A stretch of 16,206 nt of DNA from Gp6-AA40 sp964505975. GTDB lineage: Bacteria; Acidobacteriota; Vicinamibacteria; Vicinamibacterales; UBA2999. The DNA lies in contig CAZDLW010000115.1 of NCBI GenBank assembly GCA_964505975.1, positions 1 to 16,206 of the forward strand, in the 5' to 3' direction. Positions 6,063-12,714 of the stretch are shown one piece after another (the stretch's first letter is position 1; each line of letters starts with the position of its first letter). The notes below the pieces were generated by a model. That model made no database searches. It was given only the letters and a program-made list of their open reading frames with translations, and was not told where the DNA came from. Made by a program: the position numbers and the translations under genes.

Positions 6063-7247
6063 ATGTCCACCGGCAGCATGACGCCTCGCGTGAGGCTCGG
6101 CACGGATGTCCTTCTCGATTCGGCACGCCTGCACGGCGCCCGCATCGGCATCGTCTGCAACCATGCATCGGTGAACGGTGCGCTCGATCACGTGATCGAC
6201 CGTGCCGCCGGCACGGACGCGTTCACGGTGGCCGCGATCTTCGGGCCTCAGCACGGCTTCAGGTCGGACGTACAGGACAACATGGTCGAGACGCCCCACG
6301 CACACGACGCGTGGAGGCGCATCCCGGTCTACTCCCTGTACAGCGAGACACGGGAGCCAACCGCAAAGATGCTCCGCGGCGTGGATGCGCTCGTGATCGA
6401 CCTCCAGGACATCGGCGCACGCATCTATACGTATATCTACACGATGGCGAACTGCCTGCGCGCCTGTGCCCGCCACAATGTCCCGGTCGTGGTGTGCGAC
6501 CGGCCGAATCCCATCAACGGCGTGGACGTCGAGGGATCGCTCCTCCGGGACGGCTTCGAGTCGTTCGTGGGCCAGTTTCCCATTCCCATGCGGCACGGCA
6601 TGACGATTGGCGAGCTGGCCCGGCTGTTCAACGGGCACTTCGGACTTGGCGCCCCGCTGGAGGTGGTCGCCATGGAGGGCTGGGAGCGCGGCATGTACGC
6701 GGACGATACGGGTCTGCCGTGGGTCATGCCATCCCCGAACATGCCGGCGCTCGACACGGCCATCGTGTTTCCGGGAACCGTGCTGTTCGAAGGGACGCTG
6801 CTCTCGGAAGGGCGCGGAACCACGAGGCCCTTCGAGCTGGTGGGCGCTCCGTGGATCGACGCAGAGCGCTTTGCACGCGACATGAACGCGCTCGCGCTGC
6901 CGGGCGTGCGCTTCAGACCGGCGGTGTTCGAGCCGATGTTCCAGAAACACGCGACACGCACCTGCGGCGGGTGCCAGATTCACGTGACCGACCGCGACGC
7001 GTTCAAGCCGGTCCTCACCGGCGTGGCGCTCATGGCCATGTTCCGGCGTTTCGATCCGCAGGCATTCGAGTGGCGGCCGCCGCCGTACGAGTACGAGCAC
7101 GACAAGATGCCGATCGATATCCTGGCGGGGTCGAGCCTGCTGCGCACACACATCGAGTCCGGCATGCCAGCGGAGGAGATTGCCGACGGGTGGCGCGAAG
7201 ACGAAGTAGCATTCCGGCGCCTGCGCGCCGAGTATCTTCTCTACTGA
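6063..7247 (+). CDS. namZ: NamZ-type exo-beta-N-acetylmuramidase (DUF1343, GH171 family)
   Basis: A 394-residue protein matching the DUF1343 family end to end. Characterised members (Bacillus subtilis NamZ, formerly YbbC) remove terminal MurNAc from peptidoglycan fragments. Family blocks in order: CNHAS (32-36), GPQHGFR (61-67), YSLYSE (90-95), DLQDIGARIYTY (113-124), DRPNPI (146-151), RHGMTIGELA (177-186), PSPNMP (223-228) and the most conserved SEGRGTTRPFELVGAPW (248-264). Length is normal for the family. There is no signal peptide, unlike many members, so this copy may act on fragments in the cytoplasm, or the true start differs. ATG 6063 and ATG 6078 are both possible; neither has a clear ribosome-binding site. 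A REP-like repeat lies just upstream. No other muropeptide-recycling genes are present nearby. The gene symbol follows homology only. Confidence 0.9.
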   Translation: MSTGSMTPRVRLGTDVLLDSARLHGARIGIVCNHASVNGALDHVIDRAAGTDAFTVAAIFGPQHGFRSDVQDNMVETPHAHDAWRRIPVYSLYSETREPTAKMLRGVDALVIDLQDIGARIYTYIYTMANCLRACARHNVPVVVCDRPNPINGVDVEGSLLRDGFESFVGQFPIPMRHGMTIGELARLFNGHFGLGAPLEVVAMEGWERGMYADDTGLPWVMPSPNMPALDTAIVFPGTVLFEGTLLSEGRGTTRPFELVGAPWIDAERFARDMNALALPGVRFRPAVFEPMFQKHATRTCGGCQIHVTDRDAFKPVLTGVALMAMFRRFDPQAFEWRPPPYEYEHDKMPIDILAGSSLLRTHIESGMPAEEIADGWREDEVAFRRLRAEYLLY

Positions 7248-7285
7248 TCGTGCACGTCCAGGGTCCCGCCGCGTAGAACCCGCGG

Positions 7286-9010
7286 TCAGTACACACCGAC
7301 CTCGTCAATCCAGATGGTTCCTCTTGTACCCGGCTTGACGGCGGCAGCGTCGAGGACGAACACGATGGCCCGCACCCGTGCAAGATCGAGGCGGCCGTCC
7401 GTGTTGCGATTAATCGATCGCAGCCGCGCAAACGGCAGCGCGACGGTTCGCCATTCTGGCGAGGCACGGACGGACGCGAACCACGATTCCGTCCCTTCGT
7501 CCATGGAAGCGGGATTCTCGTCCCGCACCTGTGCCCAGATCCGATACTCGCCATCGGCCCGAATCCTCAGCACCAGCCCCGTGTAGCCGCTGAGATCCTG
7601 ATCGGCAGCGCGGACGAGGGCACTGAAGGGGTGCGGCCGATCCGTCGAGGGCTCGGCCAGGTGGAAGGTCAGACGGGCTGCACCTCCCCGGTCCACTCCA
7701 CCATGCGGATCGAACGCCGGTTGTTCGGCGAAGGAGGCTGCATCGGCAATCGCGTCGAACGAACTGCCATCCTCGAACGTATCGATGACGAGTACTGGCC
7801 GCGGCGGAGGAGGCTCATCCGGCCAGGCCGCCTGCGCGCGGCGCCGGGATGCGGTCAGGTCGTCGAAGACGTAGATGGGATTGGAGAGCACCCAGGGTGG
7901 CTCCCATCCGGGCACGAACACCTCGACGCGATAGACGCCAGGCTCGACATTCTCACGCACGACGGCCCCGGGCCGCTCCTCGATCACCCGCCCATCGTGA
8001 ATGAGCCGTACCAACGCCCCTGACGGCATCGCGCCGCCCGCGCGCAACGTGATCCCTGCACCGTACGGCACGATGTCACCCATCGTCCATTGGTGCCCCT
8101 CCTGCTCGACCACGAACGAAAAGCCGCTGGCCGGCGCCAGCGCGTCGATGCCGACGTATCCGCGGCCGCGGGACAACGCATCCAGCAGTGCCGCCGTGTC
8201 GCGTTCCACGTCGCCGCTCGGAGCACGATCGAGGAGTACGTGATTCCGCATCACCGTGAACAGAGACCGATAGGACGGGAAGTCGAACCCTGTCTGTCCG
8301 GCAATCGGCACCCTGGCGTGAGCGTCGAGCCCGGCAATGCCAGGAACCTCCCGCTCCTGCAGAAGAGTGTCCCAGCGCTCGAGCGTGTCACGCGGCGGCG
8401 TCAGGATCGAGAGCAGTGCGTAGCGGGCATTCAACGGGTACATCGCCGCTGCTCGCGCCAGGCGCAGCGGACCCGCGACTCTCCACTGGCTGTCGCCATT
8501 GAGGAGCTCGATGCCCCAGTTCCCGGGCTCGGACCAGCCAGCCCATTCGAACTCCGTTCGAGGTGTCACGGGATGTGCGGCAAACGCGACGCCGCCGAGG
8601 TCGCGCACGTCCATCAACGCGTCGCGCACGTCGCCGGAGAACCGGTACACGGGGTCGGAAATGCCGAGTCCGAGGACGTGCCCGGCATCGGTGGAGATCT
8701 CGGCCCCCACGAGAACGAGCACATTGTCGTGATAGCCCTCGATCCGCTTGGCTTCCAGTGTGTCGTGATCCGTAATCACCAGGAACTGCAGGCCAGCCTC
8801 CCGCGCCGCAGCAATGACCTCGCCGGGGGAGCCGCCGCCGTCGGAATGGGTCGTGTGGACGTGCACGACTCCCGCCACGCGAACGTATCCGTCGGCTGGT
8901 TGCGGACCTTCCACCGGCAGAGGGGACCATCGCGCGATGCGAACGGCATAGACGGACGCCAGCGCAACCACAACCGCGAGCACACTCAACCACGGGCGCC
9001 GTCTGGTCAC
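7286..9010 (-). CDS. Membrane-anchored PHP-domain metallohydrolase (CehA/McbA type) with C-terminal beta-sandwich
   Basis: A 574-residue protein. Residues 8-24 form an uncleaved-looking membrane anchor or signal sequence. The PHP domain spans about 44-290: HVHTTHSDG (His50, His52, Asp57), TDHDT (Asp81, His82, Asp83), Glu104, His111, His146 and GLDAH (Asp229, His231), the expected metal ligands of the fold. The best match by pattern is the CehA/McbA branch, metal-dependent hydrolases of esters, carbamates or phosphoesters. The substrate cannot be told from sequence. About 290-385 is a linker and Ig-like region. About 410-574 (SFDAIADAASFAEQPAFD to the end) resembles a CIA30/CBM11-type galactose-binding beta-sandwich, which would suit carbohydrate or surface binding. 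The start is GTG 9010 with AGGAG 9 nt upstream. It lies 157 nt downstream of the LOG-family gene on the same strand and is convergent with NamZ. Confidence 0.85.
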   Translation of the reverse strand: MTRRRPWLSVLAVVVALASVYAVRIARWSPLPVEGPQPADGYVRVAGVVHVHTTHSDGGGSPGEVIAAAREAGLQFLVITDHDTLEAKRIEGYHDNVLVLVGAEISTDAGHVLGLGISDPVYRFSGDVRDALMDVRDLGGVAFAAHPVTPRTEFEWAGWSEPGNWGIELLNGDSQWRVAGPLRLARAAAMYPLNARYALLSILTPPRDTLERWDTLLQEREVPGIAGLDAHARVPIAGQTGFDFPSYRSLFTVMRNHVLLDRAPSGDVERDTAALLDALSRGRGYVGIDALAPASGFSFVVEQEGHQWTMGDIVPYGAGITLRAGGAMPSGALVRLIHDGRVIEERPGAVVRENVEPGVYRVEVFVPGWEPPWVLSNPIYVFDDLTASRRRAQAAWPDEPPPPRPVLVIDTFEDGSSFDAIADAASFAEQPAFDPHGGVDRGGAARLTFHLAEPSTDRPHPFSALVRAADQDLSGYTGLVLRIRADGEYRIWAQVRDENPASMDEGTESWFASVRASPEWRTVALPFARLRSINRNTDGRLDLARVRAIVFVLDAAAVKPGTRGTIWIDEVGVY

Positions 9011-9097
9011 AGCGCGCTCCTGGTCGCGACCGTTCGCGCCGTCCGGCGAGGTGAGTTAGGCATCAGGCTTCACGTAACAAGCGGGGCACGCGCAGCG

Positions 9098-9112
9098 CGG
9101 CGCCGGGCGCCG
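9098..9112. repeat. Short GC-rich palindrome between two minus-strand genes
   Basis: CGGCGC and GCGCCG are separated by 3 nt. It lies in the 157-nt gap between the LOG-family and PHP genes and could be a weak attenuator or a GC-rich repeat. No T-run follows, and nothing else was seen in the gap. Confidence 0.3.
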
Positions 9113-9167
9113 GCGTTCGCGTACCGGGCGTCCAATTGTGTTCCATCGGCGCGGCCAGCAGCATGAC

Positions 9168-10022
9168 CTATCTCGTCTTCGCAATACCGGGCGCCCTCGT
9201 CTCCTGTACCGTTGGCGGCGTCAGGTGGTGCTCGGTCAGGTGCGCCTTCAGCAGTTCGAACGCAGCCACTGGCGTTTCGGCGCGATCGACGAGGCGAAGG
9301 TCGCCGGCACTGATGGCGCCCCAATCCGCCAGCGGTTCGAGGTTGAGGATGGGATCCCAGTACTCGGCCCCGTACAGGATGATCTGGATCTGCTTGGCGA
9401 GCTTCTCGGTCTGCATCAGCGTGAGAATCTCGAACATCTCGTCGAGCGTGCCGAAGCCGCCGGGAAAGACCACCAGCGACTTGGCAAGGTAGGCGAACCA
9501 GAACTTCCGCATGAAGAAGTAGTGGAACTCGAAGTGCAGGCCCTCGGTGATGAAACGATTCGGCCCCTGCTCGAACGGCAGCCTGATGTTGAGACCAATC
9601 GTCTTGCCGCCCGCGTCGTGCGCGCCGCGGTTGGCTGCTTCCATGATGCCGGGCCCGCCACCGGACATCACCACGAAGCGATGATGTGGGGCATCGAGCG
9701 AGAGCGACCACTGGGTGAGCATGGCCGCCAGCTCCCGGGCTTCCTCGTAATAGCGCGACCATTCGACGGCCTTCCGCCCGCGCGCCAGGTGCTCCTCGGC
9801 TCCGGTGCGCGATCCGAACCGTCGCACCAGGCGATCCAGCGCCTGCTCAGCGTGCTCCCGGCTGTGGATCTGCGCAGAACCAAAGAACACCACCGTGTCC
9901 TGGATGTTCTGCTCCCGAAAGCGCCGGAGCGGCTCGAGGTACTCGGCAAGAATGCGTATGGGCCTGGCCTCGCTGCTCTCCAGGAATCCGTGGTCGAGGT
10001 AAGCTAGCGGTTGAGAGTGCAT
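9168..10022 (-). CDS. LOG-family Rossmann-fold protein (TIGR00730-like), extended form
   Basis: A 284-residue protein of the LONELY GUY / 'lysine decarboxylase-like' family. Characterised LOGs release cytokinin free bases from nucleotide precursors, or hydrolyse nucleoside 5'-monophosphates to base and ribose phosphate. The two diagnostic motifs are SGGGPGIMEAANRGA (120-134) and PGGFGTLDEMFE (187-198), the nucleotide-binding and catalytic signature (PGGxGTxxE). It is longer than short LOGs (about 190 residues). The extra 40-100 region (DTVVFFGSAQIHSRE, then a charged helical insert) belongs to the larger bacterial subfamily, whose physiological substrate is less certain. The start is ATG 10022. 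No good Shine-Dalgarno precedes it, and a TGCTCGA-type tandem repeat lies immediately upstream. Cytoplasmic. Confidence 0.9.
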   Translation of the reverse strand: MHSQPLAYLDHGFLESSEARPIRILAEYLEPLRRFREQNIQDTVVFFGSAQIHSREHAEQALDRLVRRFGSRTGAEEHLARGRKAVEWSRYYEEARELAAMLTQWSLSLDAPHHRFVVMSGGGPGIMEAANRGAHDAGGKTIGLNIRLPFEQGPNRFITEGLHFEFHYFFMRKFWFAYLAKSLVVFPGGFGTLDEMFEILTLMQTEKLAKQIQIILYGAEYWDPILNLEPLADWGAISAGDLRLVDRAETPVAAFELLKAHLTEHHLTPPTVQETRAPGIAKTR

Positions 10023-10036
10023 ACCGGATTATCGAA

Positions 10037-10064
10037 TGCTCGACGCTCGACGCTCAATGCTCGA
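10037..10064. repeat. Four tandem heptamers, YGCTCRA
   Basis: TGCTCGA, CGCTCGA, CGCTCAA and TGCTCGA follow each other without gaps, directly upstream of the LOG-family start codon. The array is short and imperfect and may be a small variable repeat. Confidence 0.6.
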
Positions 10065-10192
10065 TGCGTGCGACACGACAACGGCGTGTCGACGCATCCC
10101 CGGGGCGACGCGACGGACCGCAGTGGCGGGCACCTTCGGGTGAATGCGGGCATCGCCGCTCCTCGAACCAGGCCCGGGTCCCTTCTGACTGC

Positions 10193-10654
10193 ATGCGCGA
10201 TTTCACACACAGTCTGAACATCAGCGCACCGCCCGGGCCCATCCTCGATGCGTTCTTCGACCCCGAGGCGCTCGCCACGTGGTGGCACGTCAAGCGCTCG
10301 CTCTGCATCCCGCGCCCGCTCGGCAGCTATACGGTGGAATGGGAGCCAACGACGTGGGAAGACGAGATCCTGGGACGACTTGGTGGCGCACTGCGCGGAA
10401 CCGTCATCGAGTTCAAGCCCGGCCAGGAGTTCTTCGTCGCCGATACCTACTGGCTGCCCCCTGAAGGCCACCCGGTGGGCCCCATGGCGCTCGAGGTCAC
10501 GTGCAGCCTTCGACGCGCGGACACGGTCTTGTACGTACGCCAGTCCGGGTGGGAGAACACGCCCCGCTGGAGCCGGTACTACGACGTTATCGCCACCGGA
10601 TTCACCGACTCGCTTGATGAGCTGAAGACATACGTCGAGCAGCAGTGGGGTTAG
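10193..10654 (+). CDS. SRPBCC (START/Bet v1-like, AHSA1-type) domain protein
   Basis: A 153-residue single-domain protein. Typical features of the AHSA1-type SRPBCC fold are the opening HSLNISAPPGPILDAFFDPEALATWW (residues 6-31), central strands with GTVIEFKPGQEFFV (69-82) and LEVTCSL (100-106), and the C-terminal helix GFTDSLDELKTYVEQ (136-150). Members bind hydrophobic ligands or act as stress or Hsp90 co-chaperone-like factors; nothing here fixes the ligand. I chose ATG 10193 because the domain begins there; upstream in-frame sequence is not family-like. No clear ribosome-binding site is present. It converges on pyruvate kinase, with the long inverted repeat between them. Probably cytoplasmic. 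Confidence 0.85.
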   Translation: MRDFTHSLNISAPPGPILDAFFDPEALATWWHVKRSLCIPRPLGSYTVEWEPTTWEDEILGRLGGALRGTVIEFKPGQEFFVADTYWLPPEGHPVGPMALEVTCSLRRADTVLYVRQSGWENTPRWSRYYDVIATGFTDSLDELKTYVEQQWG

Positions 10655-10667
10655 CACGTCGTCGGAG

Positions 10668-10866
10668 TCCCGGAGCCCAGTCGAGTTGCGGCGCGGCGGG
10701 CTCCCGACGACGTCGCGCGGTAAAACGCATCCTCCACCCGCGGCCGGCGACCCGAGCTGGGTCCCGCAACCCAGCTCGGTCCTCACGCTCCGGATGCGTT
10801 TTGCCTGACTGGTGTCGCGCGAGTCGTAGGTCGCCCGCCGCGCCGCAACTCGACTGAGCTCCGGGA
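10668..10866. repeat. Long imperfect inverted repeat (199 bp) between convergent genes
   Basis: The outer arms 10668-10701 and 10833-10866 are complementary at 33 of 34 positions. Further inside, ACGACGTCGCGCG (near 10707-10719) pairs with CGCGCGAGTCGT (10816-10827) with one gap, AAAACGCATCC (10722-10732) pairs perfectly with GGATGCGTTTT (10792-10802), and the centre is the 11-bp hairpin 10752-10779. The whole stretch could fold into one long cruciform or RNA stem. It contains no coding frame of its own. It could be a MITE-like element or a bidirectional terminator. No target-site duplication was established. Confidence 0.8.
10752..10826 (+). repeat. Structured two-hairpin repeat, copy 2
   Basis: Hairpin 1 is CCGAGCTGGGT/ACCCAGCTCGG (10752-10762 and 10769-10779, 6-nt loop) and hairpin 2 is GACT...AGTC (10807-10825). 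The spacing from hairpin 1 to hairpin 2 is 55 nt here and 54 nt in copy 1 at 3663-3737. In both copies hairpin 1 is enclosed by a GCATC/GATGC outer stem, with a T-A pair in copy 1 replaced by C-G here. It lies 98 nt after the SRPBCC stop codon and on the same strand. Confidence 0.7.
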
Positions 10867-10924
10867 TCGCAAGGCACATCAGCTGCAGATTGCGACGGTG
10901 GCCCGCCACACTGGATGAAGGCCA

Positions 10925-12340
10925 TCAAACGCGCTGCAGCTTCAGGAAGTTGGACGGCCCGCGCGAGAGGTCCGGTGTAATGCTGACGAGCACGATGACC
11001 GACGCGCGCGGAATGGCGCCACGTGCCACGAGCTCTTCACCAATGCGGTTCGCCGCGGCATTCACGTCGCCCGTGAGATCCGTCAGGATGGGGATGACGC
11101 CCCACGCCAGCGCCAGCCGGCGCGAGACCTCCTGACGATCCGTCACCGCAAACACGGGCACACGCGGCCGCAGCGCCGAGAGCACGCGCGCGGTCTTCCC
11201 CCCTCGCGTCACGGCGACAATGGCGAACGCCTCCGCACGATCGGCCAGCGTCGCCGCTGCCTCACACATCGCGAGGCCGTGCCCCGAGAGCAGGTGGGTC
11301 TCGTTCAGCGAAATCGAACCTGCGGCCGGTATGGCCTCGGCCTCGCGGATTACCCGGTCCAGCATGGCGACGGTCCGTACCGGATGGTTGCCAATCGCCG
11401 TCTCGCCCGCCAGCATGATGGCATCGACGCCATCGTCCACGGCGTTGGCAGCGTCGCTGACCTCGGCCCTCGTGGGCCGTGGCTCGCTCCGCATGGACTC
11501 CAGCACCTGGGTAGCGACGATGACCGGCACGCCAAGTGCCCGGGCGCGCCTCGTCACCTCCTTCTGCACGCGGGGCACCCGCTCGAGAGGAAGCTCGAGA
11601 CCAAGGTCGCCGCGAGCCACCATCACGGCGTCGGACTCCCGCAGGATGTCCTCGAGTCGCTCAATCGCCTGCGGGCGCTCCAGCTTCGCTACGAGCGGCA
11701 CGTCCGGAGCGCCCGCTACGCGCAGCGCTTCGCGTGCCTGTCGCAGGTCGTCCGCACTCTGCACAAAGCTGAGCGCCACGAAGTCCACGCCCATGTTGAC
11801 GCCAAACCTGAGATCCTCCGCGTCTTTGGCCGTGAGTCCGATAAACGGGAGCTCCACGCCAGGGACGTTGATGCCCTTGTGCTCGCCGAGCACGCCCCCA
11901 TCCACCACTACCGTACGAACCTCGCGGCCGTCGATTGCCTGCACCTGCAGCTCGATGCGACCGTCGTCCAGCAGCAGCACGTCGCCGGCTCGCACGACAC
12001 GAGGCAGGTCGGCGTAGGTGGTGGACACCCGGCCCGGGTGGCCGGGATCGTCGCCAACGACGATTCGAAGCACGTCGCCTGGAGCGAGCAGCACCGGCGC
12101 GCCGTCGCGGAGCCGGCCGATACGAATCTTCGGTCCGCTCAAGTCCTGGAGCACGGCTATGGGTCGCTGGACGTCGCGCGCCACGGCGCGGATTCGGTCG
12201 GAGATGTGTTCATGGTCCTCGCGAGTACCGTGCGAAAAGTTGAGGCGGAACACGTCCACACCGCGCACGACCAGCTCGTGGATGGTCGTCTCGCTGCTCG
12301 ATGCGGGACCGGCGGTTGCCACGATCTTCGTGTGTCTCAC
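10925..12340 (-). CDS. pyk: Pyruvate kinase
   Basis: A 471-residue glycolytic enzyme that converts phosphoenolpyruvate and ADP to pyruvate and ATP; the length is standard. It begins VRHTKIVATAGPAS (strand 1). Key sites are RLNFSHG (32-38; substrate and K+ site), LQDLSGPKIRIG (64-75), catalytic Lys219 in AKLERP, DAVMVARGDLGLELP (237-251; metal and PEP site), ATQVLESM (276-283) and MLAGETAIGNHP (309-320). The small B domain lies at about 76-165 and the C-terminal domain from about 345. I chose GTG 12340 because the homologous N-terminus starts there; the in-frame extension to 12538 reads through a dispersed repeat. No Shine-Dalgarno is evident, and a TATTGT box at 12358-12353 would give an almost leaderless transcript. 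Confidence 0.97.
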   Translation of the reverse strand: MRHTKIVATAGPASSSETTIHELVVRGVDVFRLNFSHGTREDHEHISDRIRAVARDVQRPIAVLQDLSGPKIRIGRLRDGAPVLLAPGDVLRIVVGDDPGHPGRVSTTYADLPRVVRAGDVLLLDDGRIELQVQAIDGREVRTVVVDGGVLGEHKGINVPGVELPFIGLTAKDAEDLRFGVNMGVDFVALSFVQSADDLRQAREALRVAGAPDVPLVAKLERPQAIERLEDILRESDAVMVARGDLGLELPLERVPRVQKEVTRRARALGVPVIVATQVLESMRSEPRPTRAEVSDAANAVDDGVDAIMLAGETAIGNHPVRTVAMLDRVIREAEAIPAAGSISLNETHLLSGHGLAMCEAAATLADRAEAFAIVAVTRGGKTARVLSALRPRVPVFAVTDRQEVSRRLALAWGVIPILTDLTGDVNAAANRIGEELVARGAIPRASVIVLVSITPDLSRGPSNFLKLQRV

Positions 12341-12352
12341 GCGCGCCAGCTT

Positions 12353-12358
12353 ACAATA
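12353..12358 (-). promoter_or_regulatory. Possible -10 box for pyruvate kinase
   Basis: TATTGT on the minus strand ends 13 nt before the GTG start. With usual spacing, transcription would begin about 6 nt before the start codon, which fits the lack of a ribosome-binding site. The -35 region is not convincing. Confidence 0.25.
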
Positions 12359-12431
12359 CGGGACAGGAACGAAGCTCCGCCTGAAACCGAAACTCCTCCG
12401 GACAGGTCGGTGCCGTGCGTCTCGCGAGTCG

Positions 12432-12466
12432 ACGCCGACGTAGGGTGGCTTCAGCCGGACCGCGCT
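12432..12466 (-). repeat. Diverged copy of the GGCTGAAGCC-type intergenic repeat
   Basis: Read on the minus strand it contains GGTCCGGCTGAAGCC followed by ACCCTACGTCGG, which translates as the 'VRLKP-x-YVG' string typical of spurious peptides from Vicinamibacterales intergenic repeats. It shares CCGGCTGAAGCC with the element at 5986-6034. Its location upstream of pyruvate kinase argues against the longer reading frame being the true N-terminus. Confidence 0.5.
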
Positions 12467-12537
12467 GGCGACGCGTCCCGGGCGTGAGCACGCCGTCGGA
12501 GCGGCCGATCGGGTGAGGGGCGAAGGATGCGGCGTCA

Positions 12538-12714
12538 ATGATGATCAAGACCTGGCTGGAGATGGCGAGCCACGACGCAGAGCGCCGGGGGCTCGTTGCT
12601 CTCCGACCGATTCTCGAGACCCTTGCGCGAGCCACGGTCGGGCTCCGCGCCGCGGACTGGAACGCGGACGCCGCGGGCGGACCTGACGCGCCGCCTCCAT
12701 CGGATGCCGACTGA
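12538..12714 (+). CDS. 58-residue micro-protein coupled to the amidase
   Basis: ATG ATG at 12538 opens a 58-residue frame: MMIKTWLEMASHDAERRGL, then VALRPILETLARATVGLRA and AADWNADAAG, with an acidic, Pro-rich tail ending at TGA 12714. The body is predicted to be two amphipathic helices. The pattern 'A-x-RRGL-x-x-L-(R/K)-P-x-L-E-x-LA-x-AT-x-x-LRAADWN' resembles a small hypothetical protein that I recall next to amidases in related genomes. It overlaps the amidase start by 11 nt, so translation is probably coupled. By analogy with GatC-GatA and AtzG-AtzE it could be a small partner subunit that stabilises the amidase, but this is inference; it is not an obvious GatC or AtzG sequence. GAGGGGCGAAGGATG upstream gives a loose purine-rich ribosome-binding site. 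Confidence 0.7.
   Translation: MMIKTWLEMASHDAERRGLVALRPILETLARATVGLRAADWNADAAGGPDAPPPSDAD

Noticed and set aside
5907..7151. 414-residue minus-strand frame opposite namZ
   Set aside because: Antisense shadow of a well-supported gene; His/Arg-rich with no recognisable domain.
8090..9166. 358-residue plus-strand frame opposite the PHP gene
   Set aside because: Antisense shadow with no motif; the minus strand carries all PHP metal ligands.
10668..10866. Integron attC site or CRISPR-like array
   Set aside because: No GTTRRRY-type core, no integrase and no regularly spaced direct repeats; it is a palindrome, not an array.
10004..10909. 301-residue minus-strand frame across the SRPBCC gene and the inverted repeat
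   Set aside because: It reads through the palindrome and opposite the SRPBCC domain; no family resemblance.
11279..12487. 402-residue plus-strand frame opposite pyruvate kinase
   Set aside because: Antisense shadow; pyruvate kinase motifs on the minus strand are complete.
12596..12703. Upstream extension of the amidase to the first in-frame start
   Set aside because: The added 36 residues are Arg-rich without family similarity and overlap the micro-protein gene; ATG 12704 matches the usual N-terminus.
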